The notes under the pieces were generated by a model. It did no database searches. It saw only the letters and a program-made list of their open reading frames with translations, and was not told where the DNA came from. DNA of 64,000 nt from Rhizobium sp. NRK18 (GTDB lineage: Bacteria > Pseudomonadota > Alphaproteobacteria > Rhizobiales > Rhizobiaceae), in the NCBI RefSeq assembly GCF_024385575.1, contig NZ_JANFMV010000001.1, positions 1,765,681 to 1,829,680 of the forward strand, written 5' to 3'. Both the position numbers and the translations under genes were made by a program. Position 1 is the stretch's first letter, and each line of letters starts with the position of its first letter. Positions 38,635-46,746 of the stretch are shown here, piece after piece.

Positions 38635-39708
38635 ATGATGAAGGAAAAAATCCCGGCAACGGTGATCACCGGCTTTCTCGGCGCCGGCAAGACGACGATG
38701 ATCCGCAACATGCTGATGAATGCCAATGGCCGGAAGATCGCGCTGATCATCAACGAATTCGGCGATCTCGGCGTGGATGGCGAAGTGCTGAAGGGCTGCG
38801 GCGCGGAGAATTGCACCGAGGACGACATCGTCGAGCTCAACAATGGCTGCATCTGCTGCACCGTCGCCGACGATTTCATTCCGGCGATGACGAAGCTTCT
38901 GGAGCGGGAAAACCGCCCCGACCATATCGTCATCGAGACCTCCGGTCTGGCACTGCCGCAGCCGTTGGTCGCCGCCTTCAACTGGCCGGACATCAAGACG
39001 CAGGTGACCGTCGATGGCGTGGTGACTGTTGTCGACAGCGCGGCGGTCGCCGCCGGCCGCTTTGCCGACGATCACGACAAGGTCGATGCGCTGCGCGTGC
39101 AGGACGACAACTTGGACCACGAGAGCCCGCTGGAAGAACTGTTCGAGGATCAGCTGACCGCCGCCGACCTGATCATCCTCAACAAGGCCGACCTGCTTGA
39201 CGCCGCCGGTCTGGCGTTGGTGCGTGAGACCGTGACGAACTCGATCTCACGCAAGCCGAAGATGGTCGAGGCGCGAGGCGGCGAAGTGCCGGCGGCCGTG
39301 CTGCTCGGGATCGGTGCGGGCTCGGAAGACGATATCGTCAACCGCAAGTCCCACCACGAGTTGGAGCATGAGGCGCTGCACGCCTCCGGCGAGGAGCATG
39401 ATCACCACCACGATCACGACGAATTCGAAAGCTTCGTCGTCGAACTCGGTGCGCTTGCCGATCCTGCGGCCTTCCTCGAGAAGCTGAAGGGTGTCATCGA
39501 CGCCCATGATGTCCTGCGCCTCAAGGGCTTCGTCGAAGTGCCCGGCAAGGCCATGCGCCTCGTCATCCAGGCCGTCGGAAGCCGGATCGAGCATTATTTC
39601 GACCGGCCGTGGAAGCCGGGCGAGACCAGGGGCTCGCGTCTTGTGGTGATCGGTCTGCACGAAATCGACGAGGAAGCGGTACGCGCGGCGATCGCCGCCG
39701 CGGCATAA
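38635..39708 (+). CDS. cobW: CobW, GTPase metallochaperone of cobalamin synthesis
   Basis: 357 residues. Walker A TGFLGAGKTTMIRNML, the metal-binding CICC in NNGCICCTVADDF, switch region ETSGLALPQPLV, and NKADLL. A His-rich loop follows the GTPase domain, about residues 240-262, with HELEHEALHASGEEHDHHHD. The C-terminal domain of COG0523 type covers the last 100 residues. CobW is thought to supply cobalt for the late chelatase. It is four bases after cobP and upstream of cobN, as usual. Confidence 0.95.
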   Translation: MMKEKIPATVITGFLGAGKTTMIRNMLMNANGRKIALIINEFGDLGVDGEVLKGCGAENCTEDDIVELNNGCICCTVADDFIPAMTKLLERENRPDHIVIETSGLALPQPLVAAFNWPDIKTQVTVDGVVTVVDSAAVAAGRFADDHDKVDALRVQDDNLDHESPLEELFEDQLTAADLIILNKADLLDAAGLALVRETVTNSISRKPKMVEARGGEVPAAVLLGIGAGSEDDIVNRKSHHELEHEALHASGEEHDHHHDHDEFESFVVELGALADPAAFLEKLKGVIDAHDVLRLKGFVEVPGKAMRLVIQAVGSRIEHYFDRPWKPGETRGSRLVVIGLHEIDEEAVRAAIAAAA

Positions 39709-39741
39709 GAGAATGGCAAAGCCGTTGCGCCTGCCTGACAC

Positions 39742-39857
39742 TTGCCCCTCACCCCAGCCCTCTCCCCGCAAACGGGGAGGGGGGCCTGGGCGGCGCCGAG
39801 TTTGCCCTTCTCCCCGTGTGAACGGGGAGAAGGTGCCGGCAGGCGGATGAGGGGCAG
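39742..39857. repeat. RIME-like mosaic element between cobW and cobN
   Basis: It contains TTGCCCCTCACCCCAGCCC, CTCTCCCCGC-AAA-CGGGGAG, then CTTCTCCCCG-TGTGAA-CGGGGAGAAG and GGCGGATGAGGGGCA. The two modules are the same as in the copies inside cobN and cbiG-cobJ but in swapped order. The cobN ribosome binding site lies just after it. Confidence 0.85.
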
Positions 39858-39876
39858 GAGCCTGAAGGACTGAAAC

Positions 39877-42800
39877 ATGCATCTGCTGCTCGCCCAGAAA
39901 GGCTCGATTGCCGATAGCGAAGAGGCAATCGATCTCGGCCAGTCGCCGGGCGATATCCTCTTCCTGTCCGCCGCCGACACGGAGCTCGCCGCGATTGCCG
40001 GCGCGCACCGGCGCCATGGCGAGGGGCCGAGCCTGAGGCTTGCCAGCCTGATGAGCCTCAAGCACCCGATGTCGGTCGACACCTATGTCGAGCGCACGGC
40101 GCGGCATGCGAAGCTGATCGTGGTGCGGGCGCTCGGCGGGGCGAGCTACTTCCAGTATGCGCTCGAGGCGCTGCATGCCGCAGCAGGCCGGAGCGGTGCG
40201 CTGATTGCCGTGCTGCCGGGAGACGACAAGCCCGACGACGGCTTGCTGCCCTATTCCAATCTCGATGTCGACGATCACGCGGCGCTCTGGTCCTACCTGA
40301 TCGAAGGCGGCGAGGAGAATGCGCGCGGATTTCTCGATTATTGCGCGGCGCTGCTCAACGGCGGGGAAAGGCCGGAGCCAGCCAAGCCGCTGTTGAAGGC
40401 AGGGCTCTGGTGGTCGGGCAGGGGTGTGGTTTCGGTTTCGGAGTGGCAAGACCTTGCCGCTCTTCCTTCTCCCCGCATGCGGGGAGAAGGTGCCCGGAGG
40501 GCGGATGAGGGGCAGAGGGATGCAAACGCTAATTTGCCCCTCACCCCAGCCCTCTCCCCGCAGGCGGGGAGAGGGAGTACCGCAACCGCCGCCATCTGCT
40601 TCTACCGCGCGCTGGTGCAGAGCGGCGAGACGAAGCCGGTGGAGGCACTGATCGAGGCACTGGCGGCCGAAGGCGTTCAGGCGCTGCCGGTATTCGTTTC
40701 CAGCCTCAAGGATCCGGTGTCAGCCGGAACGGTGGAAGCCGTCTTTTCCGATGTCGCACCGGATGTGGTGATCAACGCCACAGGCTTTGCGGTGTCGGCA
40801 CCCGGTGCGGAGACGAAGGGCACGGTCCTCGAAGCCTCTGGGGCGGTCGTGCTGCAGGCAATTTTCTCAGCGTCGTCGAGAGATGCCTGGGAGAGTTCGG
40901 CGCAGGGGCTTTCCGCCCGCGATCTGGCGATGAACGTTGCGTTGCCGGAAGTGGACGGCCGCGTGCTCTCTCGCGCCGTCTCCTTCAAGTCGGCAGCATC
41001 CTTCGACGAAAATGTCGAGGCGAATATCGTCACGCACGAACCCGAGCCGGGCAGGGCCGCCTTCGTTGCCAAGCTAGCGGCCAACTGGGCGCGGCTGAGG
41101 CGCAAGCCGGCTGCCGAGCGCAACGTGGCCATCATCCTCGCGAACTATCCGAACCGCGACGGACGGCTTGGCAACGGCGTTGGCCTGGACACGCCAGCTG
41201 GCACGATCGAGGTCCTGAAGGCGATGGCGGCGGCGGGCTATCCGGTCTCCGATGTGCCGGCTGACGGCGACGCACTGATGGCGCATCTGATGGCCGGACC
41301 GACCAATGCCGGCAATGACGGACGGGAGATCCGCGAGACGCTTTCCCTCTCCCGTTACAAGGTCTTCTTCGCGAGTCTTCCCAAACAGATTCAGGACGAG
41401 GTAACATCCCGCTGGGGCGCGCCGGAAGGCGATCCTTATGTGGTCGGAGACGTGTTCGCGCTGCCGCTAAGCCGGCTCGGCGGCGTCATGGTCGGCATCC
41501 AGCCGGCCCGCGGCTACAATATCGACCCGAAGGAAACCTACCATTCGCCCGACCTCGTGCCGCCGCACGGCTATCTCGCGTTCTATGCGCATCTGCGCGA
41601 AGAATTCGGCGCCGGTGCAATCGTCCACATGGGCAAGCATGGCAATCTTGAATGGCTGCCGGGCAAGGCGCTGGCGCTCTCCGAAACCTGCTATCCGGAG
41701 GCCGTCTTCGGTCCCTTGCCGCATGTCTATCCATTCATCGTCAACGACCCTGGCGAGGGCACGCAGGCCAAGCGCCGGACCTCGGCCGTCATCATCGATC
41801 ATCTCACGCCGCCGCTGACGCGGGCGGAAAGCTACGGACCGCTGAAGGATCTGGAAGCTCTGGTCGATGAATATTACGAGGCGGCGGGCGGCGATCCGCG
41901 ACGGTTGAAGCTCCTGAAGAAACAGATCCTCGAACTCATTGCCGACATCGGCCTCGATCAGGATGCCGGCATTGCCAAGGGCGACAGCGACGATGCGGCG
42001 CTCGAAAAGCTCGACGCCTGGCTCTGCGATCTTAAGGAAATGCAGATCCGCGACGGCTTGCACATTTTCGGCCTTGCGCCTGAGGGACGGCTGCTGACCG
42101 ATCTGACGGTTGCGCTCGCCCGCGTGCCGCGCGGTGTGGGTGAGGGTGGCGATGCCAGCCTTCAGCGGGCGATTGCGGGGGATCTGGGATTGTCAGACCT
42201 GCGACCAATTTTACCCCCCTCTGCCCTGCCGGGCATCTCCCCCACAAGGGGGGAGATCGATGAGAGGCCAGCGGCGGAGCTCCAATCTCCCCCCTTGTGG
42301 TGGAGATGTCACGAAGTGACAGAGGGGGGTGAGCCTGACGCTCCATTCGACCCCCTAGACTGCGATATGGCCGCGCCCTGGACCGGGCCGAGACCGGACA
42401 TTCTCGCGGGCCTCTCCGATGACCCGTGGCGGACGAATGGTGACACCGTCGAGCGCATCGAGTTGCTGGCCGCCGCGCTGGTGTCCGGCGACATCATCTG
42501 CCCCGATGACTGGGCGGCGACGCGGGCGGTGCTTGCCGAGATCGAAACGCGATTGAAGCCATCCATCGTCATGTCGGGTCAGGCGGAAATCGCCGGGATC
42601 ATGACCGGGCTTTCCGGTCGCTTCGTCGCGCCCGGGCCATCCGGTGCGCCGACACGGGGGCGACCGGATGTGCTGCCGACGGGCAAGAACTTCTATTCCG
42701 TCGACAGCCGGGCTGTGCCGACGCCGGCGGCCTACGAGCTTGGCCGCAAGTCGGCGGAAATGCTGATCACCCGCTATGTCCAGGATCACGGCGATTGGCC

Positions 42801-43875
42801 GACATCCCTCGGCCTGACGGCCTGGGGCACGTCGAACATGCGCACCGGCGGCGACGACATTGCGCAAGCGCTGGCGCTGATCGGCGTGAAACCGGTATGG
42901 GATATGGCGTCGCGTCGGGTGACCGGCTACGAGATCATCCCGATGGCAAAGCTCGGCCGGCCGCGCGTCGATGTTACATTGCGCATATCGGGCTTTTTCC
43001 GCGATGCCTTTCCGGAGCAGATCTCGCTGTTCGATCGTGCGGTGCGCGCTGTCGGCGCGCTGGAAGAGGACGAGGCCGACAACCCCGTCGCCGCCCGGAT
43101 GAAGCGGGAGCGGGCGGAATTGGTGGCCCGGGGGCTCGGCGAAACGGAAGCGGAGCGTCGGGCCGGCTACCGGGTCTTCGGATCGAAACCGGGCGCTTAC
43201 GGCGCCGGCCTGCAGGCGCTGATCGACGAGAAGGGCTGGGATAGGCGGGCCGATCTGGCCGAAAGCTATCTCGTCTGGGGCGGCTACGCCTATGGCGCCG
43301 GCGAAGAGGGCAAGGCCGAGCGTGGGCTGTTCGAAGAGCGGCTGCGCAGCGTCCAGGCCGTCGTGCAGAACCAGGACAATCGCGAGCACGATCTGCTCGA
43401 CAGCGACGACTACTACCAGTTTGAAGGCGGCATGACGGCCGCCGTCGAGCATCTGAAAGGCGAGCGGCCGGCGATCTACCACAACGACCATTCGCGGCCG
43501 GAAAAGCCGGTGATCCGGTCGCTCGAAGAAGAGATCGGCCGCGTGGTGCGCGGCCGCGTCGTCAATCCGAAATGGATCGCCGGTGTCATGCGTCACGGCT
43601 ACAAGGGCGCTTTCGAAATCACCGCGACGGTCGACTACATGTTCGCTTTCGCCGCCACCACAGGAGCCGTCAAGGACTACCATTTCGAGGCCGCCTATCA
43701 GGCCTTCATCATGGATGAGACGGTCCGCGATTTCATGGCCGACAAGAACGCCGCGGCGCTGAAAGAACTGGCGGAGCGTTTTCTGGAAGCAATCGATCGC
43801 GGATTGTGGATCCCTAGAAGTAATTCGGCGCGGTTCGAACTGGAAAGGTTGGCTTCCGAGTTCGGATCGAGTTGA
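39877..43875 (+). CDS. cobN: Cobaltochelatase subunit CobN with two in-frame repeat inserts
   Basis: 1332 residues, longer than the usual 1250-1280. It belongs to the CobN/ChlH family, with HMGKHGNLEWLPGKALALS, LGLTAWGTSNMRTGGDD, RRVTGYEIIPMAKLGRPRVDVTLRISGFF (in part: LGRPRVDVTLRISGFF) and DDYYQFEGGMTAAVEHL. CobN with CobS and CobT inserts cobalt into hydrogenobyrinic acid a,c-diamide. The extra length comes from two stretches encoded by palindromic repeats: about residues 197-233 and about 779-818. Both keep the frame and fall in weakly conserved linkers. GAAGGA lies 8 bases before the ATG at 39877. cobS and cobT are not in the window. Confidence 0.95.
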   Translation: MHLLLAQKGSIADSEEAIDLGQSPGDILFLSAADTELAAIAGAHRRHGEGPSLRLASLMSLKHPMSVDTYVERTARHAKLIVVRALGGASYFQYALEALHAAAGRSGALIAVLPGDDKPDDGLLPYSNLDVDDHAALWSYLIEGGEENARGFLDYCAALLNGGERPEPAKPLLKAGLWWSGRGVVSVSEWQDLAALPSPRMRGEGARRADEGQRDANANLPLTPALSPQAGRGSTATAAICFYRALVQSGETKPVEALIEALAAEGVQALPVFVSSLKDPVSAGTVEAVFSDVAPDVVINATGFAVSAPGAETKGTVLEASGAVVLQAIFSASSRDAWESSAQGLSARDLAMNVALPEVDGRVLSRAVSFKSAASFDENVEANIVTHEPEPGRAAFVAKLAANWARLRRKPAAERNVAIILANYPNRDGRLGNGVGLDTPAGTIEVLKAMAAAGYPVSDVPADGDALMAHLMAGPTNAGNDGREIRETLSLSRYKVFFASLPKQIQDEVTSRWGAPEGDPYVVGDVFALPLSRLGGVMVGIQPARGYNIDPKETYHSPDLVPPHGYLAFYAHLREEFGAGAIVHMGKHGNLEWLPGKALALSETCYPEAVFGPLPHVYPFIVNDPGEGTQAKRRTSAVIIDHLTPPLTRAESYGPLKDLEALVDEYYEAAGGDPRRLKLLKKQILELIADIGLDQDAGIAKGDSDDAALEKLDAWLCDLKEMQIRDGLHIFGLAPEGRLLTDLTVALARVPRGVGEGGDASLQRAIAGDLGLSDLRPILPPSALPGISPTRGEIDERPAAELQSPPLWWRCHEVTEGGEPDAPFDPLDCDMAAPWTGPRPDILAGLSDDPWRTNGDTVERIELLAAALVSGDIICPDDWAATRAVLAEIETRLKPSIVMSGQAEIAGIMTGLSGRFVAPGPSGAPTRGRPDVLPTGKNFYSVDSRAVPTPAAYELGRKSAEMLITRYVQDHGDWPTSLGLTAWGTSNMRTGGDDIAQALALIGVKPVWDMASRRVTGYEIIPMAKLGRPRVDVTLRISGFFRDAFPEQISLFDRAVRAVGALEEDEADNPVAARMKRERAELVARGLGETEAERRAGYRVFGSKPGAYGAGLQALIDEKGWDRRADLAESYLVWGGYAYGAGEEGKAERGLFEERLRSVQAVVQNQDNREHDLLDSDDYYQFEGGMTAAVEHLKGERPAIYHNDHSRPEKPVIRSLEEEIGRVVRGRVVNPKWIAGVMRHGYKGAFEITATVDYMFAFAATTGAVKDYHFEAAYQAFIMDETVRDFMADKNAAALKELAERFLEAIDRGLWIPRSNSARFELERLASEFGSS
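40465..40575. repeat. RIME-like element inside cobN (in frame)
   Basis: A 111-base element with two hairpins, CCTTCTCCCCGC-ATGC-based at 40465-40490 and CCCTCTCCCCGC-AG-based at 40550-40575. They are joined by GATGAGGGGCA, which pairs with TGCCCCTCA. It is exactly 37 codons and starts on a codon boundary. It encodes a peptide beginning PSPRMRGEGARRADEGQ. It is nearly the same as the copy in cbiG-cobJ. Confidence 0.92.
42212..42330. repeat. Second type of palindromic repeat inside cobN (in frame)
   Basis: It runs from ACCCCCCTCTG to CAGAGGGGGGT, with inner arms CATCTCCCCCACAAGGGGGG and CTCCCCCCTTGTGGTGGAGATG. It belongs to a family different from the RIME-like copies. It encodes about 40 residues including SPPLWWRCHEV without breaking the cobN frame. 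A related copy lies between cobL and cobI. Confidence 0.88.
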
Positions 43876-43900
43876 CGTTAGACCCGTTGGGCGGTACAAT
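43872..43900 (+). promoter_or_regulatory. Promoter of the first higBA module
   Basis: TTGACG (43872-43877) and TACAAT (43895-43900) are separated by exactly 17 bases, close to the sigma-70 consensus. The -35 overlaps the cobN stop codon. The predicted start of transcription is about 43907, 17 bases before higB. Confidence 0.7.
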
Positions 43901-43923
43901 AACTCAACAAATCAGGGCGCTCT

Positions 43924-44220
43924 ATGATCAGAAGTTTTCGCGATGAGTGGCTTAGAGCCTATTTCGTAGATGACGTGCGTAGCCGAAAATTGCCCTCCGA
44001 GATCGATGCCCGCCTGTTTCGCAAGCTTCAGATGATCGACGATGCGGCGGACGATCGGGATCTGCGTATGCCGCCGAGTAACCATTTCGAGAAGCTGAAG
44101 GGGCATCTCGACGGCTATTGTTCAATTCGCATCAACCGGCAGTGGCGCTTGATCTTCAGATGGGATGACGGAGCCGGTGAGGCGTCGGACCTTTACCTCG
44201 ATAATCACGACTACCGCTAG
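43924..44220 (+). CDS. higB: HigB-type toxin (RelE superfamily), module 1
   Basis: 98 residues of the HigB-like RelE/ParE fold: IRSFRDEWLRAYF, then RLFRKLQMIDDAADDRDLRMPPSNHFEKLKG (in part: PPSNHFEKLKG), YCSIRINRQWRLIFRWDDG. These are standard for ribosome-dependent mRNA endonuclease toxins of the Killer type. Its antitoxin gene follows 11 bases after the stop. The pair sits between cobN and cobO, in the same direction, with its own promoter. It could stabilise the region or be a passenger. Confidence 0.9.
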   Translation: MIRSFRDEWLRAYFVDDVRSRKLPSEIDARLFRKLQMIDDAADDRDLRMPPSNHFEKLKGHLDGYCSIRINRQWRLIFRWDDGAGEASDLYLDNHDYR

Positions 44221-44231
44221 GAGTGACGTTC

Positions 44232-44540
44232 ATGACTGTAACGAAGAGAAGGCCGGTTTCTCCCGGTGAGATATTGATCGAGGAATTTCTGGAGCCGCTC
44301 AACCTGACGCAGGGTCACCTTGCTGACGCCATGGGAGTTCCGCGCAAGCATATTAACGAGCTTTGCACCGGGCGGCGCGCCGTCACGGTGTCGTCTGCAC
44401 TGCTGCTTGCCAAGGTGTTTGGTACAAGTGCGGATTTCTGGCTGAACGTTCAGCGCAGACTGGATCTGTGGAACGCTCTGCATTCTGATGATGTAAAGAA
44501 GAAACTGGACAAGGTCAGGCCGGTTCAAACCGCTGCGTGA
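44232..44540 (+). CDS. higA: HigA-type antitoxin (Xre helix-turn-helix), module 1
   Basis: 102 residues from the ATG at 44232, which has TAGGAG 8 bases upstream; a GTG at 44223 overlaps that site. The helix-turn-helix is visible as LTQGHLADAMGVPRKHINEL, followed by VTVSSALLLAKVFGTSADFWLNVQRRLDLW, which is diagnostic of HigA. It should neutralise HigB and repress the module. cobO starts 44 bases after its stop and may be read from the same promoter. Confidence 0.92.
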   Translation: MTVTKRRPVSPGEILIEEFLEPLNLTQGHLADAMGVPRKHINELCTGRRAVTVSSALLLAKVFGTSADFWLNVQRRLDLWNALHSDDVKKKLDKVRPVQTAA

Positions 44541-44584
44541 GACTGGTTGGTAAGCGCGGGCCGACCGAGCGAGAGAGAAATTGA

Positions 44585-45211
44585 ATGACAGATTCCGATA
44601 TTAAGGCCGATCTGGACGCCCGTCACGCCGAGAAGATGGCGAAGAAGAAGGCCGCGCGTGACAAGATCATGGCGACCAAGACCGACGAGAAGGGGCTGAT
44701 CGTCGTCCACACCGGCAAGGGCAAGGGCAAGTCGACGGCGGCCTTCGGCATGATCTTCCGGCATATCGCCCACGGCATGCCGTGTGCCGTCGTGCAGTTC
44801 ATCAAGGGCGGCATGTCGACTGGTGAGCGCGATCTGATCATCGAGCGCTTTTCCGATCTCTGCGAGTTCCACACGATGGGCGAGGGCTTTACCTGGGAAA
44901 CGCAGGACCGGGCGCGCGATGTCGCAATGGCGCAGGCGGCCTGGGCGAAAGCCAAGGAGCTCATTTCCTCCGGCGAGAAGTCCATGGTGCTGCTCGACGA
45001 GGTCAACATCGCCATCCGCTACGACTACATCGATATCGCCGAGGTGGTGGAATTCCTGGCGACGCAGAAGCCGCATATGACGCATGTCGTGTTGACGGGC
45101 CGCAACGCCAAGGACGAACTGATCGAGATTGCCGATCTTGTGACGGAGATGGAACTGATCAAGCATCCGTTCCGCTCCGGCATCAAGGCGCAGCAGGGCA
45201 TCGAATATTAG
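44585..45211 (+). CDS. cobO: Cob(I)yrinic acid a,c-diamide adenosyltransferase
   Basis: 208 residues with a P-loop in VVHTGKGKGKSTAAFGMIFRH, typical of CobA/CobO adenosyltransferases, then AVVQFIKGG, GEGFTWETQDRARDVAMA, LDEVNIAIRYDYID and VVLTGRNAKDELIEIADLVTEM. It adds the 5-deoxyadenosyl group to the corrin cobalt. The N-terminal lysine-rich segment is usual in the family. It is separated from cobN by the toxin-antitoxin pair. Confidence 0.95.
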   Translation: MTDSDIKADLDARHAEKMAKKKAARDKIMATKTDEKGLIVVHTGKGKGKSTAAFGMIFRHIAHGMPCAVVQFIKGGMSTGERDLIIERFSDLCEFHTMGEGFTWETQDRARDVAMAQAAWAKAKELISSGEKSMVLLDEVNIAIRYDYIDIAEVVEFLATQKPHMTHVVLTGRNAKDELIEIADLVTEMELIKHPFRSGIKAQQGIEY

Positions 45212-45221
45212 GAGGACGGCG

Positions 45222-45647
45222 ATGGTCGGCAGCTGGCAGTTCTGGGCGCTGATTGCTGCCGTCTTCGCGGCGCTGACGGCGATTTTCGCCAAGGTCGGCA
45301 TTTCGGCGATCAATTCCGATCTTGCCACCTTCATCCGCACCGCCATTATCCTCTGTGTCACCGCCGGCATTGTGTTTGCAACTGGGCAATGGCAGCCGCT
45401 CTCGTCCATTCCGCAGAAGACCTGGGTGTTCCTGACGCTCTCCGGTCTTGCGACCGGAGCCTCATGGCTTGCCTATTTCCGCGCGCTGAAGCTGGGGGAA
45501 GCCTCCCGCGTTGCGCCGATTGACAAGCTGTCTATCGTGCTGGTCGCCATCTTCGGCGTCGTCTTCCTTGGCGAAAAGCTGAGCCTCGTCCATTGGTTCG
45601 GCGTGGGAATGATCGCCGTTGGCGCGGTCGTGCTGGCGGTCTTCTAG
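45222..45647 (+). CDS. EamA-family small transporter
   Basis: 141 residues with five hydrophobic segments, one EamA repeat rather than the usual two, so it probably works as a dimer. It has LAYFRALKLGEASRVAPIDKLSIVLVAIFGV (in part: FRALKLGEASRVAPIDKLS), the well-kept motif of this short subfamily. AGGAGG precedes the ATG at 45222. Substrate unknown. It follows cobO by 10 bases and overlaps the convergent TSUP gene by 4 bases at the stop. Confidence 0.85.
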   Translation: MVGSWQFWALIAAVFAALTAIFAKVGISAINSDLATFIRTAIILCVTAGIVFATGQWQPLSSIPQKTWVFLTLSGLATGASWLAYFRALKLGEASRVAPIDKLSIVLVAIFGVVFLGEKLSLVHWFGVGMIAVGAVVLAVF

Positions 45648-46429
45648 AGGCCGAGCCACGCCCTGATCGGATTGGCGGGGTCGCTGATCAGCTTGATTGC
45701 CAGAATCAGGCAGGTGATGACCAGAAGTGGCTTGATGATCTTCGCACCGTTCCTCATGGCGAGACGCGAGCCGGCTTGCGCGCCAAGGAACTGCGCCACA
45801 CCCAAAAGTAGGCCAAGCTTCCACATGATCACGCCATTGACGGCGAATACGGCGAAGGCGCCGAGGTTCGAGCCGAAGTTCAGAAGCTTGGTATGTGCGG
45901 TCGCCTTCAGCATGCCGAAGCCGAGAAGCGAGACGAAGGCGAGCATGAAGAAGGAGCCGGTTCCGGGCCCGAACAAGCCGTCATAGAAGCCTATCGCCGG
46001 CACCAGAGTCAGGCCGAACAGGAAGGGACGCATGCGCTGGTGGCGGTCGATGTCTCCGACATTCGGCTTCAGGCCGAAGTAGAGCGCGATGGCAATCAGC
46101 AGGAAGGGCAGGCCGCCCTTGAGGATGTCGGCCGGAATGATGGTCGCGAGCGCCGCGCCGACGGCCGATCCGAGAAATGACAGCAGCGCCATGGGCAATT
46201 GCGAACGCAGATGCACATGGCCCTTGGCGGCATAGGCGATGGTCGCCGAGCCCGAGCCGAACAATCCCTGCAGCTTGTTGGTGCCGAGCGTTTCGAGCGG
46301 CGGAATGCCGGCGATCAGCATGGCGGGAATGGTGACGAGGCCGCCGCCGCCGGCGATGGAATCGATGAAGCCGGCGGCAAAGGCGGCGGCAAACAGGAAG
46401 ACGATCAGATGCGGCGCAAGGTCGTGCAC
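45644..46429 (-). CDS. TauE/SafE (TSUP) family membrane permease
   Basis: 261 residues with about eight membrane segments. It has the N-terminal repeat FAAGFIDSIAGGGGLVTIPAML and LGTNKLQGLFGSGSATIAYA, then FYDGLFGPGTGSFFMLAFV in the second half, both diagnostic of TSUP. Members export or import sulfonates, sulfite or other anions, and some are linked to cobalt in cobalamin loci by context only. It is the only minus-strand gene between cobQ/speB and cobK, so it is probably not part of the cobalamin operon. Confidence 0.88.
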   Translation of the reverse strand: MHDLAPHLIVFLFAAAFAAGFIDSIAGGGGLVTIPAMLIAGIPPLETLGTNKLQGLFGSGSATIAYAAKGHVHLRSQLPMALLSFLGSAVGAALATIIPADILKGGLPFLLIAIALYFGLKPNVGDIDRHQRMRPFLFGLTLVPAIGFYDGLFGPGTGSFFMLAFVSLLGFGMLKATAHTKLLNFGSNLGAFAVFAVNGVIMWKLGLLLGVAQFLGAQAGSRLAMRNGAKIIKPLLVITCLILAIKLISDPANPIRAWLGL

Positions 46430-46746
46430 AGGGGGAACTCGAATTGGAGGGACGCGCGGGACGAATTGCCTTTAATCACCTCTGCGGTCGGTCCGCAATT
46501 TGCAATTCTGCCAAACGGCGCAGCTTTTCATCTGAGCGTCGCATTCTGGTTTGACCCCATATGCCGCTTCGTTTAAGCATCGGGCCATGTGCGACGGCGC
46601 CTCTTTCAAGAGGCTGAGCGTGTCCGGTGCGGCTGACCCAAGCAGGGAGCCAATTCCGGAGCTGTCCGAATTGGCCTTGGCTTCCGTCTTGCGACGGTTT
46701 GCCGGCGCTTCGTACAGGCAGAGAAAACGAAGCAGGGAGGCCCGAA
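46430..46746. other. Intergenic region upstream of cbiX
   Basis: 317 bases without a convincing gene. The most notable element is a hairpin at 46650-46674 (CCAATTC-C-GGA and TCC-GAATTGG around GCTG) about 70 bases before cbiX. The region shares a 13-base string with the cobalamin riboswitch but lacks its conserved boxes, so I do not call a second riboswitch. The cbiX promoter must lie here. Confidence 0.5.

Noticed and set aside
40465..42330. cobN as a pseudogene broken by repeats
   Set aside because: Both inserts keep the reading frame, no internal stop occurs in 1332 codons, and conserved segments on both sides are intact.
42355..43899. Long minus-strand open frame opposite cobN
   Set aside because: Reads as Arg/His-rich low-information sequence with no family motif; a shadow of cobN.
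46430..46746. Second cobalamin riboswitch upstream of cbiX
   Set aside because: Only GACCCAAGCAGGG (46635-46647) is shared with the real riboswitch; the GCCACTG box and the 3-prime B12 box are absent.
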